Below are positions 6,778 to 15,700 of a stretch of 64,000 nt of DNA, piece by piece. A program made the position numbers and the translations under genes. The stretch is from Cellulomonas sp. P24 (GTDB taxonomy: Bacteria > Actinomycetota > Actinomycetes > Actinomycetales > Cellulomonadaceae): positions 930,001 through 994,000 of the forward strand of contig NZ_JAJDFX010000002.1 of NCBI RefSeq assembly GCF_024704385.1, in the 5' to 3' direction. Below the pieces are notes generated by a model. That model was given only the letters and a program-made list of their open reading frames with translations. It did not search any database and was not told where the DNA came from. Position 1 is the stretch's first letter; every line of letters starts with the position of its first letter.

Positions 6778-7596
6778 GTGCAGGACGGGATCGTGATCGG
6801 CGAGGGCGTGCTCCTCGACACCCGCCCGGCCTCGTTCGCCTCCCGGTTCCTCGGTGCCCTGATCGACGTCGCCGTCGACGTCGCGGTGGTCCTCGCCGGG
6901 CTCGCGACGTTCGCCGGGACCGGCGTCGACGTCGGTGCCGACCTCGGCAGGATCCTCAGCGTCGGCGTCCTCGTCCTGCTCATGGTCATCGCACCCGTGA
7001 CGGTCGAGACCCTCACCCGCGGACGGTCGCTCGGCAAGCTCGCGACCGGGACCCGGATCGTGCGCGACGACGGCGGCCCGGTCCGGTTCCGGCAGGCACT
7101 CGTCCGGGCGCTCGTCGGCATCGGCGAGATCTGGCTCACGGCCGGTTCGGTGGCGATCATCACGTCGCTCGTCCACCCGCAGGGCAAACGTCTCGGCGAC
7201 CTCCTCGCCGGCACCTACGCGATCCGGGTGCGAGGAGGGACGAAGCCCGCGCCCCCCGCGCCCGTTCCGTACGAGCTGCGCCCCTGGGCGTCCACCGCGG
7301 ACATCCGACGGCTGCCCGACGGCCTCGCTCTCTCCGTACGGCAGTTCCTGGGACGCACCTCGATGCTGCACCCGACGTCGCGCATCAGGCTCGGAACCGA
7401 GCTCTCGCGCGAGGTCGGACGGTACGTCGCGCCGCTCCCCCCCGCCGGCACCCACCCCGAGGCGTTCCTGACCGCGGTCCTCGGCGCCCGGCGCGAACGC
7501 GAGTACGCCCTCGCGATGGCCTCACGCCGACGCCTCGCCGAGGAAGGGGTCACCCTGCACCGGCTCCCGCACCAGGTGCCCGACCCTCCCGACTGA
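6778..7596 (+). CDS. RDD family membrane protein
   Basis: A 272-residue protein starting at GTG 6778 behind AAGGAGG. Residues 16-150 are the RDD domain: ASRFLGALIDVAVDVAVVL with the R and D that name the family, a second helix near 60-80, the loop GRSLGKLATGTRIV, and GKRLGDLLAGTYAIR. Two or three membrane helices fit. The C-terminal 110 residues are cytoplasmic, charged, and contain PYELRPWASTADIRRLPDGL, as in actinobacterial RDD proteins. The family includes small-solute and ion transporters, but substrates are known only for a few. It is the first clearly chromosomal gene right of the phage region. Confidence 0.8.
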   Translation: MQDGIVIGEGVLLDTRPASFASRFLGALIDVAVDVAVVLAGLATFAGTGVDVGADLGRILSVGVLVLLMVIAPVTVETLTRGRSLGKLATGTRIVRDDGGPVRFRQALVRALVGIGEIWLTAGSVAIITSLVHPQGKRLGDLLAGTYAIRVRGGTKPAPPAPVPYELRPWASTADIRRLPDGLALSVRQFLGRTSMLHPTSRIRLGTELSREVGRYVAPLPPAGTHPEAFLTAVLGARREREYALAMASRRRLAEEGVTLHRLPHQVPDPPD

Positions 7597-7630
7597 CGGG
7601 CGGACCCGACCGCCAGAACGACGCAGACCA

Positions 7631-7805
7631 GCGCGCCACGGCACGACGCATCTCAGCGCGCCACGGCACGACGCATCTCAGCGCGCCACGGCACGACGCA
7701 TCTCAGCGCGCCACGGCACGACGCATCTCAGCGCGCCACGGCACGACGCATCTCAGCGCGCCACGGCACGACGCATCTCAGCGCGCCACGGCACGACGCA
7801 GATCA
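7631..7805. repeat. 25-bp minisatellite, seven copies
   Basis: The unit GCGCGCCACGGCACGACGCA plus TCTCA starts at 7631, 7656, 7681, 7706, 7731, 7756 and 7781. The first six copies are identical; the seventh ends GATCA. A partial copy (ACGACGCAGACCA) precedes the array at 7618-7630. The last copy is coding: on the minus strand it specifies the final residues DLRRAVAR and stop of the cation transporter ending at 7778. The array therefore looks like a duplication of the last 25 bases of that gene. The period is not a multiple of three and the copies are noncoding. Confidence 0.95.
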
Positions 7806-8698
7806 GGTTCGAGGTAGATGACCTGCGCGATCGGGACGGCCGCACGCACACGTTGTTCGGCGTCGTCGATCGCCTGCGCGACGTCGGCAGCTGTCGCGGC
7901 TCCGGGCACCTCGATCTTGGCGGCGACAAGGAGCTCGTCGGGTCCGAGGTGCATCGTGCGCAGGTGGATCACCGAGGACACCCCCGGACCGATCAGCGCG
8001 GTCTGGATCCGGTCGACGACGTCGCCTGTGGCCGACTCTCCGAGCAGCAGGGACCGGGTCTCGACCGACAGCACCACCGCGATGATCACCAGCAGCACGC
8101 CGATACCGGCGGTGCCCGCCGCGTCCCACCGACCATCACCGGTCACCAGGGTCATGGCCACGCCGCCGAGGGCCAGCACGAGGCCCACGAGGGCGCCGAA
8201 GTCCTCCAGGAGGACCACCGGCAGCTCCGGCGCCTTGGCACCGCGGATGAAGGCCACCCAGGACTGCGTCCCCCGCAGCGGGGCGGACTCGACGACCGCG
8301 GTGCGGAACGAGTAGCCCTCCATGCCGACCGCGGCCAGCAGCACGACCACCGGGACCCACTGCCACGAGTCGATGCCGTGCGGCTCGGCCCACTTGTGCC
8401 ATGCCTCGTACAGGGCGAAGAGCCCACCCAGGGAGAACAGCACGATCGACACGATGAACGCGTACAGGTAGCGCTCGCGGCCGTAGCCGAACGGATGGGA
8501 CGGGTCCGCGGCACGGCGCGCACGGCGCCCGCCGACGAGCAGCAGCAGCTGGTTGCCCGAGTCGGCGAGCGAGTGCACCGACTCCGCCAGCATCGCGCTC
8601 GACCCCGTCAGGAGGAACGCGACGAGCTTGGTGAGGGCGATGCCGATGTTCGCCGACAACGCGGCGACGATCGCCCGGGAGCTTCCCTCGTGAGCCAT
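7778..8698 (-). CDS. Cation diffusion facilitator family transporter
   Basis: A 306-residue membrane protein with about six helices. Motifs: MLAESVHSLADSGNQ near residue 38 (the H-x3-D metal site of helix 2), HPFGYGRERYLYAF at about 68, and a later helix with VLLEDFGALVGLVLAL, where the usual second-site residues are E and D. The C-terminal 85 residues form the cytoplasmic metal-binding domain (VIHLRTMHLGPDELLVAAKIEV). Such proteins export Zn, Mn, Fe or Co by proton exchange; the metal here cannot be told. It follows the Trm112 gene by 53 bases in the same direction. Its last eight codons lie inside the 25-bp repeat. Confidence 0.9.
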   Translation of the reverse strand: MAHEGSSRAIVAALSANIGIALTKLVAFLLTGSSAMLAESVHSLADSGNQLLLLVGGRRARRAADPSHPFGYGRERYLYAFIVSIVLFSLGGLFALYEAWHKWAEPHGIDSWQWVPVVVLLAAVGMEGYSFRTAVVESAPLRGTQSWVAFIRGAKAPELPVVLLEDFGALVGLVLALGGVAMTLVTGDGRWDAAGTAGIGVLLVIIAVVLSVETRSLLLGESATGDVVDRIQTALIGPGVSSVIHLRTMHLGPDELLVAAKIEVPGAATAADVAQAIDDAEQRVRAAVPIAQVIYLEPDLRRAVAR

Positions 8699-8751
8699 GT
8701 CATCCCTCTCGTGCCGTCACGGCATGGCGCCGAGGCGGCACAGCTCGCACG

Positions 8752-8970
8752 TCAGGACGGGTGGACGGGGCGAGCCTCGTCCACCAGGAGAACGGGGATC
8801 CCGTCGCGGACCGGGTAGGCGAGGGGGTTGTCCGGATCGGTCGACACGAGCTCAGGGGTCCCGTCCGGACCGATGGCGTCGACGAGCGTCGCCCCGGTCA
8901 CCGGGCACCGGAGGATCGCTCGGAGCCAGGGCTCGATCGTCGGGATCTCCCGCGCCAGTTCCTCGCTCAT
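8752..8970 (-). CDS. Trm112 family small zinc-binding-like protein
   Basis: A 72-residue protein from ATG 8970 with GAGG upstream. It contains WLRAILRCPVTGATLVDA and LAYPVRDGIPVLLVDEARPV, the classic bacterial Trm112/YcaR pattern. Only one cysteine remains of the zinc site, as is common in bacterial members. Trm112 proteins stabilise methyltransferases in eukaryotes; bacterial members are less well defined. A longer in-frame reading to 9201 lacks family similarity. Neighbours and direction fit an operon with the DUF3499 and zinc-ribbon genes. Confidence 0.85.
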   Translation of the reverse strand: MSEELAREIPTIEPWLRAILRCPVTGATLVDAIGPDGTPELVSTDPDNPLAYPVRDGIPVLLVDEARPVHPS

Positions 8971-9142
8971 GCTGTCTGCCTCGTTCCGTCGCTCGGTGCT
9001 GGGAGGGGGTCGGCCCGGCGCGTGGGCACCATGACGTCGCCGGCCGTCGGCCGAGCGGTGTGATCTCGGCACCCGTGGATCGGCACGCCGCAACTCTACT
9101 GAGTCACATGCGTTCCCCCGCACCGACGGGACGCCGCCGCGG

Positions 9143-9427
9143 TCAGGACTTCTTGGCGCTGTGGACGGTGACCCAGTCGAGGCCGAACTCGGTCCCGTCA
9201 CCGCCGTCCTCGTACCAGCCCTTGTGCTCGCACGCGTGGCACGAGACGAAGACGGCGGGAGTGGAGTCCGTCAGGACGATCCTCACCCGGGTGAGCGTCG
9301 TGCCTCCGCACGCGCTGCACGCCTCAGGACCGGGCGTCGATGTGCTCGCCGCACCGGCGAGCGATCCCAGCGGTTCGGCCACGTCACCCGACTTCCGGCC
9401 GCGTCGGCCCCCCTGCGTCCCTGCCAT
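9143..9427 (-). CDS. Actinobacterial zinc-ribbon protein
   Basis: A 94-residue protein starting three bases after the DUF3499 stop. A disordered, basic N-terminus (MAGTQGGRRGRKSGD) is followed by a zinc ribbon with CSACGGTTLTRVRIVLTD and VSCHACEHKGWY, then a C-terminal tail ending SAKKS. Two CxxC pairs about 30 residues apart fit one zinc ion. Proteins of this kind sit beside DUF3499 in many actinobacteria. Role unknown; a nucleic-acid-binding function is an inference from the ribbon and basic tail. Confidence 0.75.
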   Translation of the reverse strand: MAGTQGGRRGRKSGDVAEPLGSLAGAASTSTPGPEACSACGGTTLTRVRIVLTDSTPAVFVSCHACEHKGWYEDGGDGTEFGLDWVTVHSAKKS

Positions 9428-9430
9428 CCC

Positions 9431-9793
9431 TCAGCCCCCATCTCCTCGGAGCACCCGCAGGTGACCCCGTCGTGCGACCTCGCCGACCACGACCGGCTCG
9501 TCGTCCTCGGCGCGATGACGCGGGCGGCCTGCCTCGCGGACGGCGTCCGCAAGGGCGAGCAGGTCGTCATGGCTGGGACCCGACTCGACGAACTCGGGCA
9601 TCAGCCGGACGACCTCCCAGCCGCGCGGCGCCGTCAGCCGCTCGGCGTGCAGCGCGCACAGGTCATAGGAGTGCGGCTCCGCGTTGGTCGCCAGCGGGCC
9701 GAGCACCGCGGTCGAGTCCGAGTACACGTAGGTCAACGTCGCCACCGCGGGGCGCGCACAGGCCGTCCGCGTGCACTGTCGGGCTGGTCTCAC
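9431..9793 (-). CDS. DUF3499 family protein
   Basis: A 120-residue protein. The GTG at 9793 was chosen because a -10 box TAGCGT lies exactly seven bases before it, and because the protein then begins with the family N-terminus RPARQCTRTACARPAVATLT. Cysteines at CTRTAC and later DLCALHAERL (C-x2-H-like) suggest a metal site. The end (DEPVVVGEVARRGHLRVLRG) is also typical. In mycobacteria its ortholog (Rv3258c) sits between whiB2 and manB/manA, the same locus as here. Function is unknown. It is divergent from the metallopeptidase-like gene at 9866. Confidence 0.85.
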   Translation of the reverse strand: MRPARQCTRTACARPAVATLTYVYSDSTAVLGPLATNAEPHSYDLCALHAERLTAPRGWEVVRLMPEFVESGPSHDDLLALADAVREAGRPRHRAEDDEPVVVGEVARRGHLRVLRGDGG

Positions 9794-9800
9794 ACCGAGG

Positions 9801-9806
9801 ACGCTA
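9801..9806 (-). promoter_or_regulatory. -10 box TAGCGT, leaderless start of DUF3499
   Basis: On the minus strand TAGCGT is followed by seven bases and then the GTG at 9793. A TANNNT box at this distance puts the transcription start on or next to the start codon. No clear -35 box is visible. Confidence 0.5.
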
Positions 9807-9852
9807 CCCTCGCCCGCTGTCAGCGCCCACTCCCACACGCCGCAGCCCGGAC

Positions 9853-9858
9853 TACAGT
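9853..9858 (+). promoter_or_regulatory. -10 box TACAGT, leaderless start of 9866 gene
   Basis: TACAGT, seven bases, then ATG 9866. This mirrors the opposing box at 9801-9806, so both genes of the divergent pair appear to be transcribed without leaders from a 72-base shared region. Confidence 0.5.
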
Positions 9859-9865
9859 GCCGGTG

Positions 9866-10318
9866 ATGGACCAGGACCTCAGCGCCGAAGCGCCCCGTGC
9901 CCGTGCGACGAAGCGCCGGGACCGGCGCGGGCGAGGCGTGCGCGGCCCCCTCGTGCCGTCCACTGTCCCGGCGTACCGGAGCCGCGCCGAGCGGTTCGAC
10001 GACCTGGTGCTCGCGGCCGTCGAGCGACTCGAACGACGGTGGGCGGCCGAGCTGGACGGCACCGAGTTCGCCGTCGAGGACGTCCCGCCGTCGGGGCCGG
10101 CCCCGTGGGAGACCGGAGGTGTCCCGCTCGGTCGCTACTTCGCCGCCGACGCGGGGCTGCCGAACCGGGTGGTCATCTACCGCCGCCCCGTCGAGACCCG
10201 CGCCCTCGATCCCCACGACCTGGGTGACCTGGTCCGCGACGTCGTGGTCGAGCAGGTGGCCCACCTGCTGGGGCGTCCACCCGAGGACGTGGACCCCGAG
10301 TACGACGACGGGCACTAA
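9866..10318 (+). CDS. Metallopeptidase-family (zincin-like) protein with altered active site
   Basis: A 150-residue protein. A basic N-terminus (RATKRRDRRGRGVRG) precedes a domain with YRSRAERFDDLVLAAVERLE, EFAVEDVPP and VVIYRRPVETRA, the pattern of the zincin_1 (DUF1025) family, orthologous by position to Rv3259. The family active site is H-E-x-x-H-H-x-x-G; here the aligned stretch is VVVEQVAHLLGR, so the first H and the catalytic E are replaced by E and Q. This copy is therefore probably not a protease. The gene has a leaderless promoter and ends 10 bases before the next gene. Confidence 0.8.
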   Translation: MDQDLSAEAPRARATKRRDRRGRGVRGPLVPSTVPAYRSRAERFDDLVLAAVERLERRWAAELDGTEFAVEDVPPSGPAPWETGGVPLGRYFAADAGLPNRVVIYRRPVETRALDPHDLGDLVRDVVVEQVAHLLGRPPEDVDPEYDDGH

Positions 10319-10328
10319 CCTTCTGCTG

Positions 10329-11204
10329 ATGACCACCTCCACCGGGCCCCGTGCCGTGCGTGTGATCTGCGTGACCTACAACCCGGGTCCGGAGCTCGCG
10401 GACTTCGCGACCTCGCTGCGCACCGCCACGACGGCAGACGTCGAGCTCGTCCTCGCCGACAACGGGCCCGACGCCGAGGTCGTCGACGACGTCGCAGCAG
10501 CCTTCGGTGCACGCGTGATCCGTACCGGCGCGAACCTCGGTTACGGCGGCGGTGCGAACGCCGGCGCGGTCGACGCCGAGCAGCCGTGGCTCGTGGTGGC
10601 GAACACCGACATCGTCTGGGAGCCGGGATCGCTCGATGCCCTGATCGACGCCGCCGAGCCGGATCCGCGGGTCGCCGCGGTCGGTCCGGCCCTGCTCAAC
10701 CCGGACGGAACCGTGTACCCCTCGGCGCGCGAGCTGCCGTCGCTGACCCAGGGGGTCGGCCACGCCCTGTTCGTCCGGGTGTGGCCCGGGAACCCGTGGA
10801 CCCGCGCCTACCACCGCCGTCAGGAGGAGGCGGGCTCGCAACGGTTCGCCGGGTGGCTGTCAGGGGCGTGCCTCGTGCTGCGCCGCGAGGCGTTCGAGCA
10901 GGTCGGCGGCTTCGACGACTCGTACTTCATGTTCTTCGAGGACGTCGACCTCGGTGAACGGCTCGCCACAGCGGGCTGGCGCAACCTCTACGTCCCGAGC
11001 GCGCGCGTGACCCATGTGGGCGGGACGTCGTGGCGCGAACGACCGGCGTCGATGATCAGCGCCCACCACCGCAGCGCCACCGTGTACCTGCGGCGCCGCT
11101 ACCACCACTGGTACGAGTGGCCGGTCCGGACCGCGCTCGCCGTCGGGCTGCGCGCACGCGAGATCGCCCAGCTCAGGGCAGCCCGACGGTCGTCCCCTGC
11201 CTGA
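10329..11204 (+). CDS. GT2 glycosyltransferase, WbbL rhamnosyltransferase-like
   Basis: A 291-residue family 2 glycosyltransferase. It starts RVICVTYNPGPELADF, has NLGYGGGANAGA around 70, ANTDIVWEPGSL (the D-x-D-like site) near 90, the acceptor loop WLSGACLVLRREAFEQVGGFD, and FFEDVDLGERLATAGW. This arrangement matches WbbL-type L-rhamnosyltransferases, which in mycobacteria add rhamnose from dTDP-rhamnose to the GlcNAc-pyrophosphoryl-decaprenyl linker. Its place in the whiB2-manA locus supports orthology, although the cell wall here may not contain arabinogalactan. It follows the metallopeptidase-like gene by 10 bases and its 3' end overlaps the convergent DUF5719 gene by 32 bases. Confidence 0.8.
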   Translation: MTTSTGPRAVRVICVTYNPGPELADFATSLRTATTADVELVLADNGPDAEVVDDVAAAFGARVIRTGANLGYGGGANAGAVDAEQPWLVVANTDIVWEPGSLDALIDAAEPDPRVAAVGPALLNPDGTVYPSARELPSLTQGVGHALFVRVWPGNPWTRAYHRRQEEAGSQRFAGWLSGACLVLRREAFEQVGGFDDSYFMFFEDVDLGERLATAGWRNLYVPSARVTHVGGTSWRERPASMISAHHRSATVYLRRRYHHWYEWPVRTALAVGLRAREIAQLRAARRSSPA

Positions 11205-12758
11205 CCCGGACCGACGGGGTGGCGCTCTGCGGTGGCGTCGGGGTGAGCACCGCGACGAGCTGACCGTCGTTCTGGGTCACCGTCGCCACGACCGCCCACG
11301 CCAGCTCCGCGTCCGCGCCGGTGGCGTCCGCAGCCGGGACGAGGTCGACGGTGACGGCGTCGGCGCTGAGGTCCGAGACCGGCACGGTGACCGTCTGCCC
11401 CGCCGGGACCGTCACCGTCATGTCACCGACGACGCTGCCGTCCGCGGCGAACGCACGCAGCGTGCCCGTGGCGTCTCCCCCACCGTCGACGGCCGATCGA
11501 CCGACACCGGCGAGCACGATCGCCGACGTCACACCGGGCGCTGACGGGAGCGGGGCGACCCCGCCGGTGCCCACGGCGCCCGACGCAGCCCACGCCCGGT
11601 CGATCACGCGCTCGTTCTCGAGCTGCCCGGTCCCGCCGACCCGCGTGATCATGGCGGCGGCGAGCACCGGGACCGGCGCCTGCACGACGGCCGTGTAGCT
11701 CCCTGCCGGTATCCCGGCGAGCGGGACGTCGATCACGGAGCCGGCCGTCAGGTCGACCGACTCCGCGCCGGGCAACGGGACGACGCCGTCGGGCCCGAGC
11801 AGCGAGATGGTCGCCTTCGTGTCGGAGGTCCCCGGTGCCACGAGGCGCAGGACCGCCTGGTCCGTGTCGTCGATCGCCGAGGACGGCACCGTGATCCCGG
11901 TGACGACCTGCCGGGTGGATGGTGCCGCGCCCGCCGAGACGAACGTGAGACCGCCCGGGGTCAGCCCCCGCAGCTCGTCGTCCTGCAGCGACGCGGCGAC
12001 GACCCCGCCCGTCGCACTCACGTGGACGACGATCCGTCGCTGCTCCGCCGCGATCCCGGACAGGAGCAGCTGGCGCTGGGCGTGGGGCGCGACGAGCAGC
12101 GCACTTCCCCGGACAGCTCCGCGGGGCCGTTCGGGCCCCAGATCTCGAGATCGACGGAGGCCGCGGTGGTGCCCGGGTTGACGAGGGTCAGCAGGGCGGT
12201 GCTCGACAACGCGGTGCTGCCGCCGACCAGCCACGCGTCGGTCCCCGCCTCCGTGCACGTCGTGACGGCAAGTCCGCGCAGGTCACCTGCCGTGACGAGG
12301 GACGTCGACGTCCCGGCGGCCCGGGCGACACGGCCGTCCACCGGGTCGGCGGTGAGCTGCAACGGACCGGAGGGGGCGGTGACCGTCGCTGCGGCGGCCC
12401 CTCGCCCCGACGGTGCGATCCGTGCGAGGGTCCCACCCGTCGCGAGATCGGTGAGGAGACCAGGTGCAGCCGCGCCGAGGGCACCTCCGCTGCCGATGCC
12501 GGTCGTCGCTCCCCGGACCGAGGTGATCGCCCCGACGGGGGCCGGGTCGAAGCCCGCGTCGCCGCTGCTCGCGGGCAGCCGGACAGGCCCGGGGCAGATG
12601 AGCGAGACCGGTGCTGCCGCCACCTCCACCGCGGGCGCCGCCACGGTCCGGGTCGGGCCGACCGGGTCCTGCAGGCCGAGCGCGACCACACCCCCGCCGA
12701 TCGCGAGCACCACGACCGCCGAGGTCGCCATCGCCGTCCTTCTGCGCCAGGTACTCAT
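11173..12758 (-). pseudogene. DUF5719 family secreted protein, frameshifted
   Basis: From ATG 12758 (overlapping the upstream stop as ATGA) the protein has an N-terminal signal anchor, TAMATSAVVVLAIGGGVVAL, then an extracytoplasmic Ala/Thr/Val-rich beta-sheet body ending in one frame at GPNGPAELSG. Similarity then continues in another frame (ALLVAPHAQRQLLLSG) to a natural stop at 11173. The break falls at a run of four C on the plus strand (12107-12110); adding one base gives an uninterrupted 528-codon gene. It is either a real inactivating deletion or a sequencing error. DUF5719 proteins follow a GT2/membrane fusion in many Micrococcales and probably act in envelope glycan metabolism; their biochemistry is unknown. 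Confidence 0.8.
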
Positions 12759-15700
12759 GAGGTCCACGCCCGTCGACGTCGCAGCGGCAGAGCGAGGAGC
12801 CCGGTCAGCAGCAGGACAAGTCCCTGGAGGACCAACCACGGGGTGCGGTTCGCCGGCGCGTACGCGACCACGAGGTGACCTCCCGAGGCGCCGATCTCGA
12901 ACGTCTGGCGCCAGTCCCCGGCGACGGTCCGCAGCGGTGCACCGTCGAGTGTCGCGACCCACCCCTGGTCGGCTCGCTCCGACAGGACGAGGAGTCGGCC
13001 CGGCGCGCCGGCCGCGACCTGGGTGTCCACGCCGGACGAGGTCGCCGGCACGGCGACGTCCTGCTCCGCGGTGCTCCCCGCCGCCGGTACCACCGTGCGC
13101 GCCCACGACGTCACGACGGGCGGAGCGCCGGCAGCCGGGGATATCCGCCAGACGACGCCCGACGGGTTCTCGGTGATCCGTTCGAGGCCGGGGGTGGAGT
13201 CGAGGCGCACGACGAGCGCCGCGCGGTCCGGGACCGTGCCCGTGGAGCCGTCGACGGCAGCCGCGGCGGCCGTGGGCGCCGAGGAGGCCACCGGCGCCGG
13301 AACCAGGACGTCGGTCACCGCGAGGTCGGCGAGCGAGGCGGCGACGTCGGTGCGGGCGCCGGCCACGATCCCCGCGACGAGCGTCGAGACCTCCTGCTCC
13401 GCCGCGTCGGGCTTCGTGGGCGTGGCGTGCAGGACCGTTCCCGTGAGCCCGGAGGAGAAGGCCGCCGCGGCGCTCTCGGTGAGCTGCGGACCGTCGCCGC
13501 GCAGCAGCTGCCACACGACCGCCCCGGTGGCGTCGACCGAGATCGCCAGCACGCGCGATCGTCCTGTCGACTGCTGCTCCTGCTGGGCGACGGCCGGTAC
13601 CACGCGGTGGTCGAGGATCGTCAGGCGTGCGCTCGACGGCGCGTCCTGCAGCGCCCGCACGATCCACGTCCCGGCCGGCACGACCGGAGCGAGGAACGCG
13701 ACGACCGTGAGCACCGCGGTCACGACCTGCAGCCACCCGAAGCTCCGTCGGGCGATGCGTCCACGCACCCGGTCGGCTCCGAGCACCGCCGCCATCAGCA
13801 GCCCGAGCAGGACGAGCGAGACTCCGGTACCTGGCCAGCCTCGCACCAGCGTGCCGTCCGTCGCGGCGACCTCGACCCGTGAGGACACGAACGCGGCACC
13901 GAGACCGATCGCCGCGATCAGCCAGCCGACGCGCACCGCAGACGCCACCGGCCGTCCGCGCAGGAGCGCCAGTACCGCGAACAGGGCGACGACACTGCCG
14001 AGGGCGAGTGGCAGCCGGTCGGCAACGGCACCGTGCAGCCACGGCAGGGTGAAGGCGGAGCCCTGGACGGGCACGCCCAGCAGCTGCTCCCACGTGGCCG
14101 CGCCCGTCGACGCGACCGGGTGTCCCGGATCGGCGAGCAGCAGGCGCAGGCCACCCGCCGAGCGGGTGTCGATCGCCCGCGTGATCGTCGGTCCGAGGAC
14201 CGCGAGGGTCGGGAGAGCGGAGAGGATCAGCACGCGGCGTCGCACCCGACGCGCGATCAGCGCGACGACAGCCAGCGCGACCAGCCCGGCCGCCCCGAGG
14301 ACCGGTGCGCCGGCGGCGACCCCGGCGAGGGCGAGCCCGGCCGCGGCGGCAGCGGTCACCGAGCTGCTCCGACGTGGCGGTGTCGGCTCGGCGGCGGGTC
14401 GAGCCGCCTGCCCGTCGACGTGCACGGGCTCGGCCAGCAACGCCCGCTCCGCGGTCGCCGCGACGACCCGTGGTGACGGCGACGAGGCCGCGGCGTACGT
14501 GGTGGCGAGGCCCTCGTCCGACGCACCGACGGGAGCTGTCTCGCCGGTCTCGTCGACGGCGATGGCCTCGGTCGACCCGCCGGTTCTCCCGTCCTCGTCG
14601 CCGACGTCATCGGTTCCGGTCCCGACGACGGCGCCCGTGTCGCTCTCCGCGCCATGAGCTGCCCCATCGCTCGGCGGACGTGCTCCGACCGCGACAGCGT
14701 CCCGGTCGCGACGGGACGTCTCGGCACCGGTCTCGACGACGTCGCGGCGGGCCACCCCGAGGGCGCGGGCGATCCCGAGCGCGACCCACGGAAGGAGGAC
14801 GTGCGCAAGGACGGCCCCGACGCGTCCTTGGTCGATCGCCAGGAGCAGCGTCGGCGCGACCGCCCACGCAAGGGCCGCCCACAGCCGCACCGTCGCCGAC
14901 CGGCTGGCTGCCCCCGCTGCGAACCACGCACCGACACCGGCCAGGACGACCCCACCGAGAAGGAGGACCGCGACGGCGACGTCGGCCCGCCCGAGCACCG
15001 CCGTGCCGGGCAGCAGAGCCAGGAGCAGCGGGTCGCTCGGTCCGTACGCGCCCAGCGAGCCGTCGATCCACCCGGTCGTCGCCGCACGCCAGAGGCCACC
15101 CACGGTCACGTCGGCGCGCACGAGCGCCTGGCCGACCAGCGGGGAACCTGAGACCACCCCGACGACGAGCCGCCCCATCGCTGCGACCGTCACACCGAGC
15201 AGCACCACGACTAGGACGGCGAGGCCGGTCCGACGCCGGGACGCGAGCACAGCGAGCTCCCGCATCTCGAGCTCGCTCGGTGCGCGTTCGGCCCGGCGCT
15301 GCTCGGCGCGCGCGAGCCGCCGGTCGTTGACCTCCGACCACACGTCGCGCCATCCCCCTTGCAGGGGCCGCAGGGTCCGTCGGGGCAGGCGGGCGGTCGC
15401 GCGTGCCCGTCGACGCGCCCGGGCCACCGCACCCGGACGCCCGAGAGCGGCGAACGGCGCGGTGAGCTCGGCCACCGCGAGCCGTGGCTCCTTGCTCGCG
15501 ATCCGCACCAGGCTCCGGACGACCGCCGCCAGCAGGATCGCCACCGACACCGCCACCAGCGAGAAGGCGGAGCTGTTCACGAGCCGCGCGTGCAGACGTG
15601 CGCGGCGTCGCTGCGCGAACGACAGCGCCGGGTCCACCGCACCGGGCAACGGGTCGCCGACCGCCACCGGCGCCGCCGGCGACTGGTTCCGCAGCCCGTT

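Noticed and set aside
7631-7805. Possible CRISPR array
   Set aside because: The 25-base units abut directly with no spacers and the last unit is coding; it is a minisatellite.
7853-8818. 321-residue plus-strand frame opposite the cation transporter
   Set aside because: It is a shadow frame of the high-GC minus-strand gene; histidine/aspartate/arginine-rich without domains.
12875-13882. Long plus-strand frames opposite the GT2/membrane gene (also 13023-14657 and 15359-16672)
   Set aside because: High-GC DNA keeps antisense frames open; composition is arginine/aspartate-rich and no domain is seen, while the minus strand has clear motifs.
12018-14093. 691-residue minus-strand frame as one protein
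   Set aside because: Only its part after 12758 is DUF5719; the portion before that is a shadow of the GT2/membrane gene in another frame.
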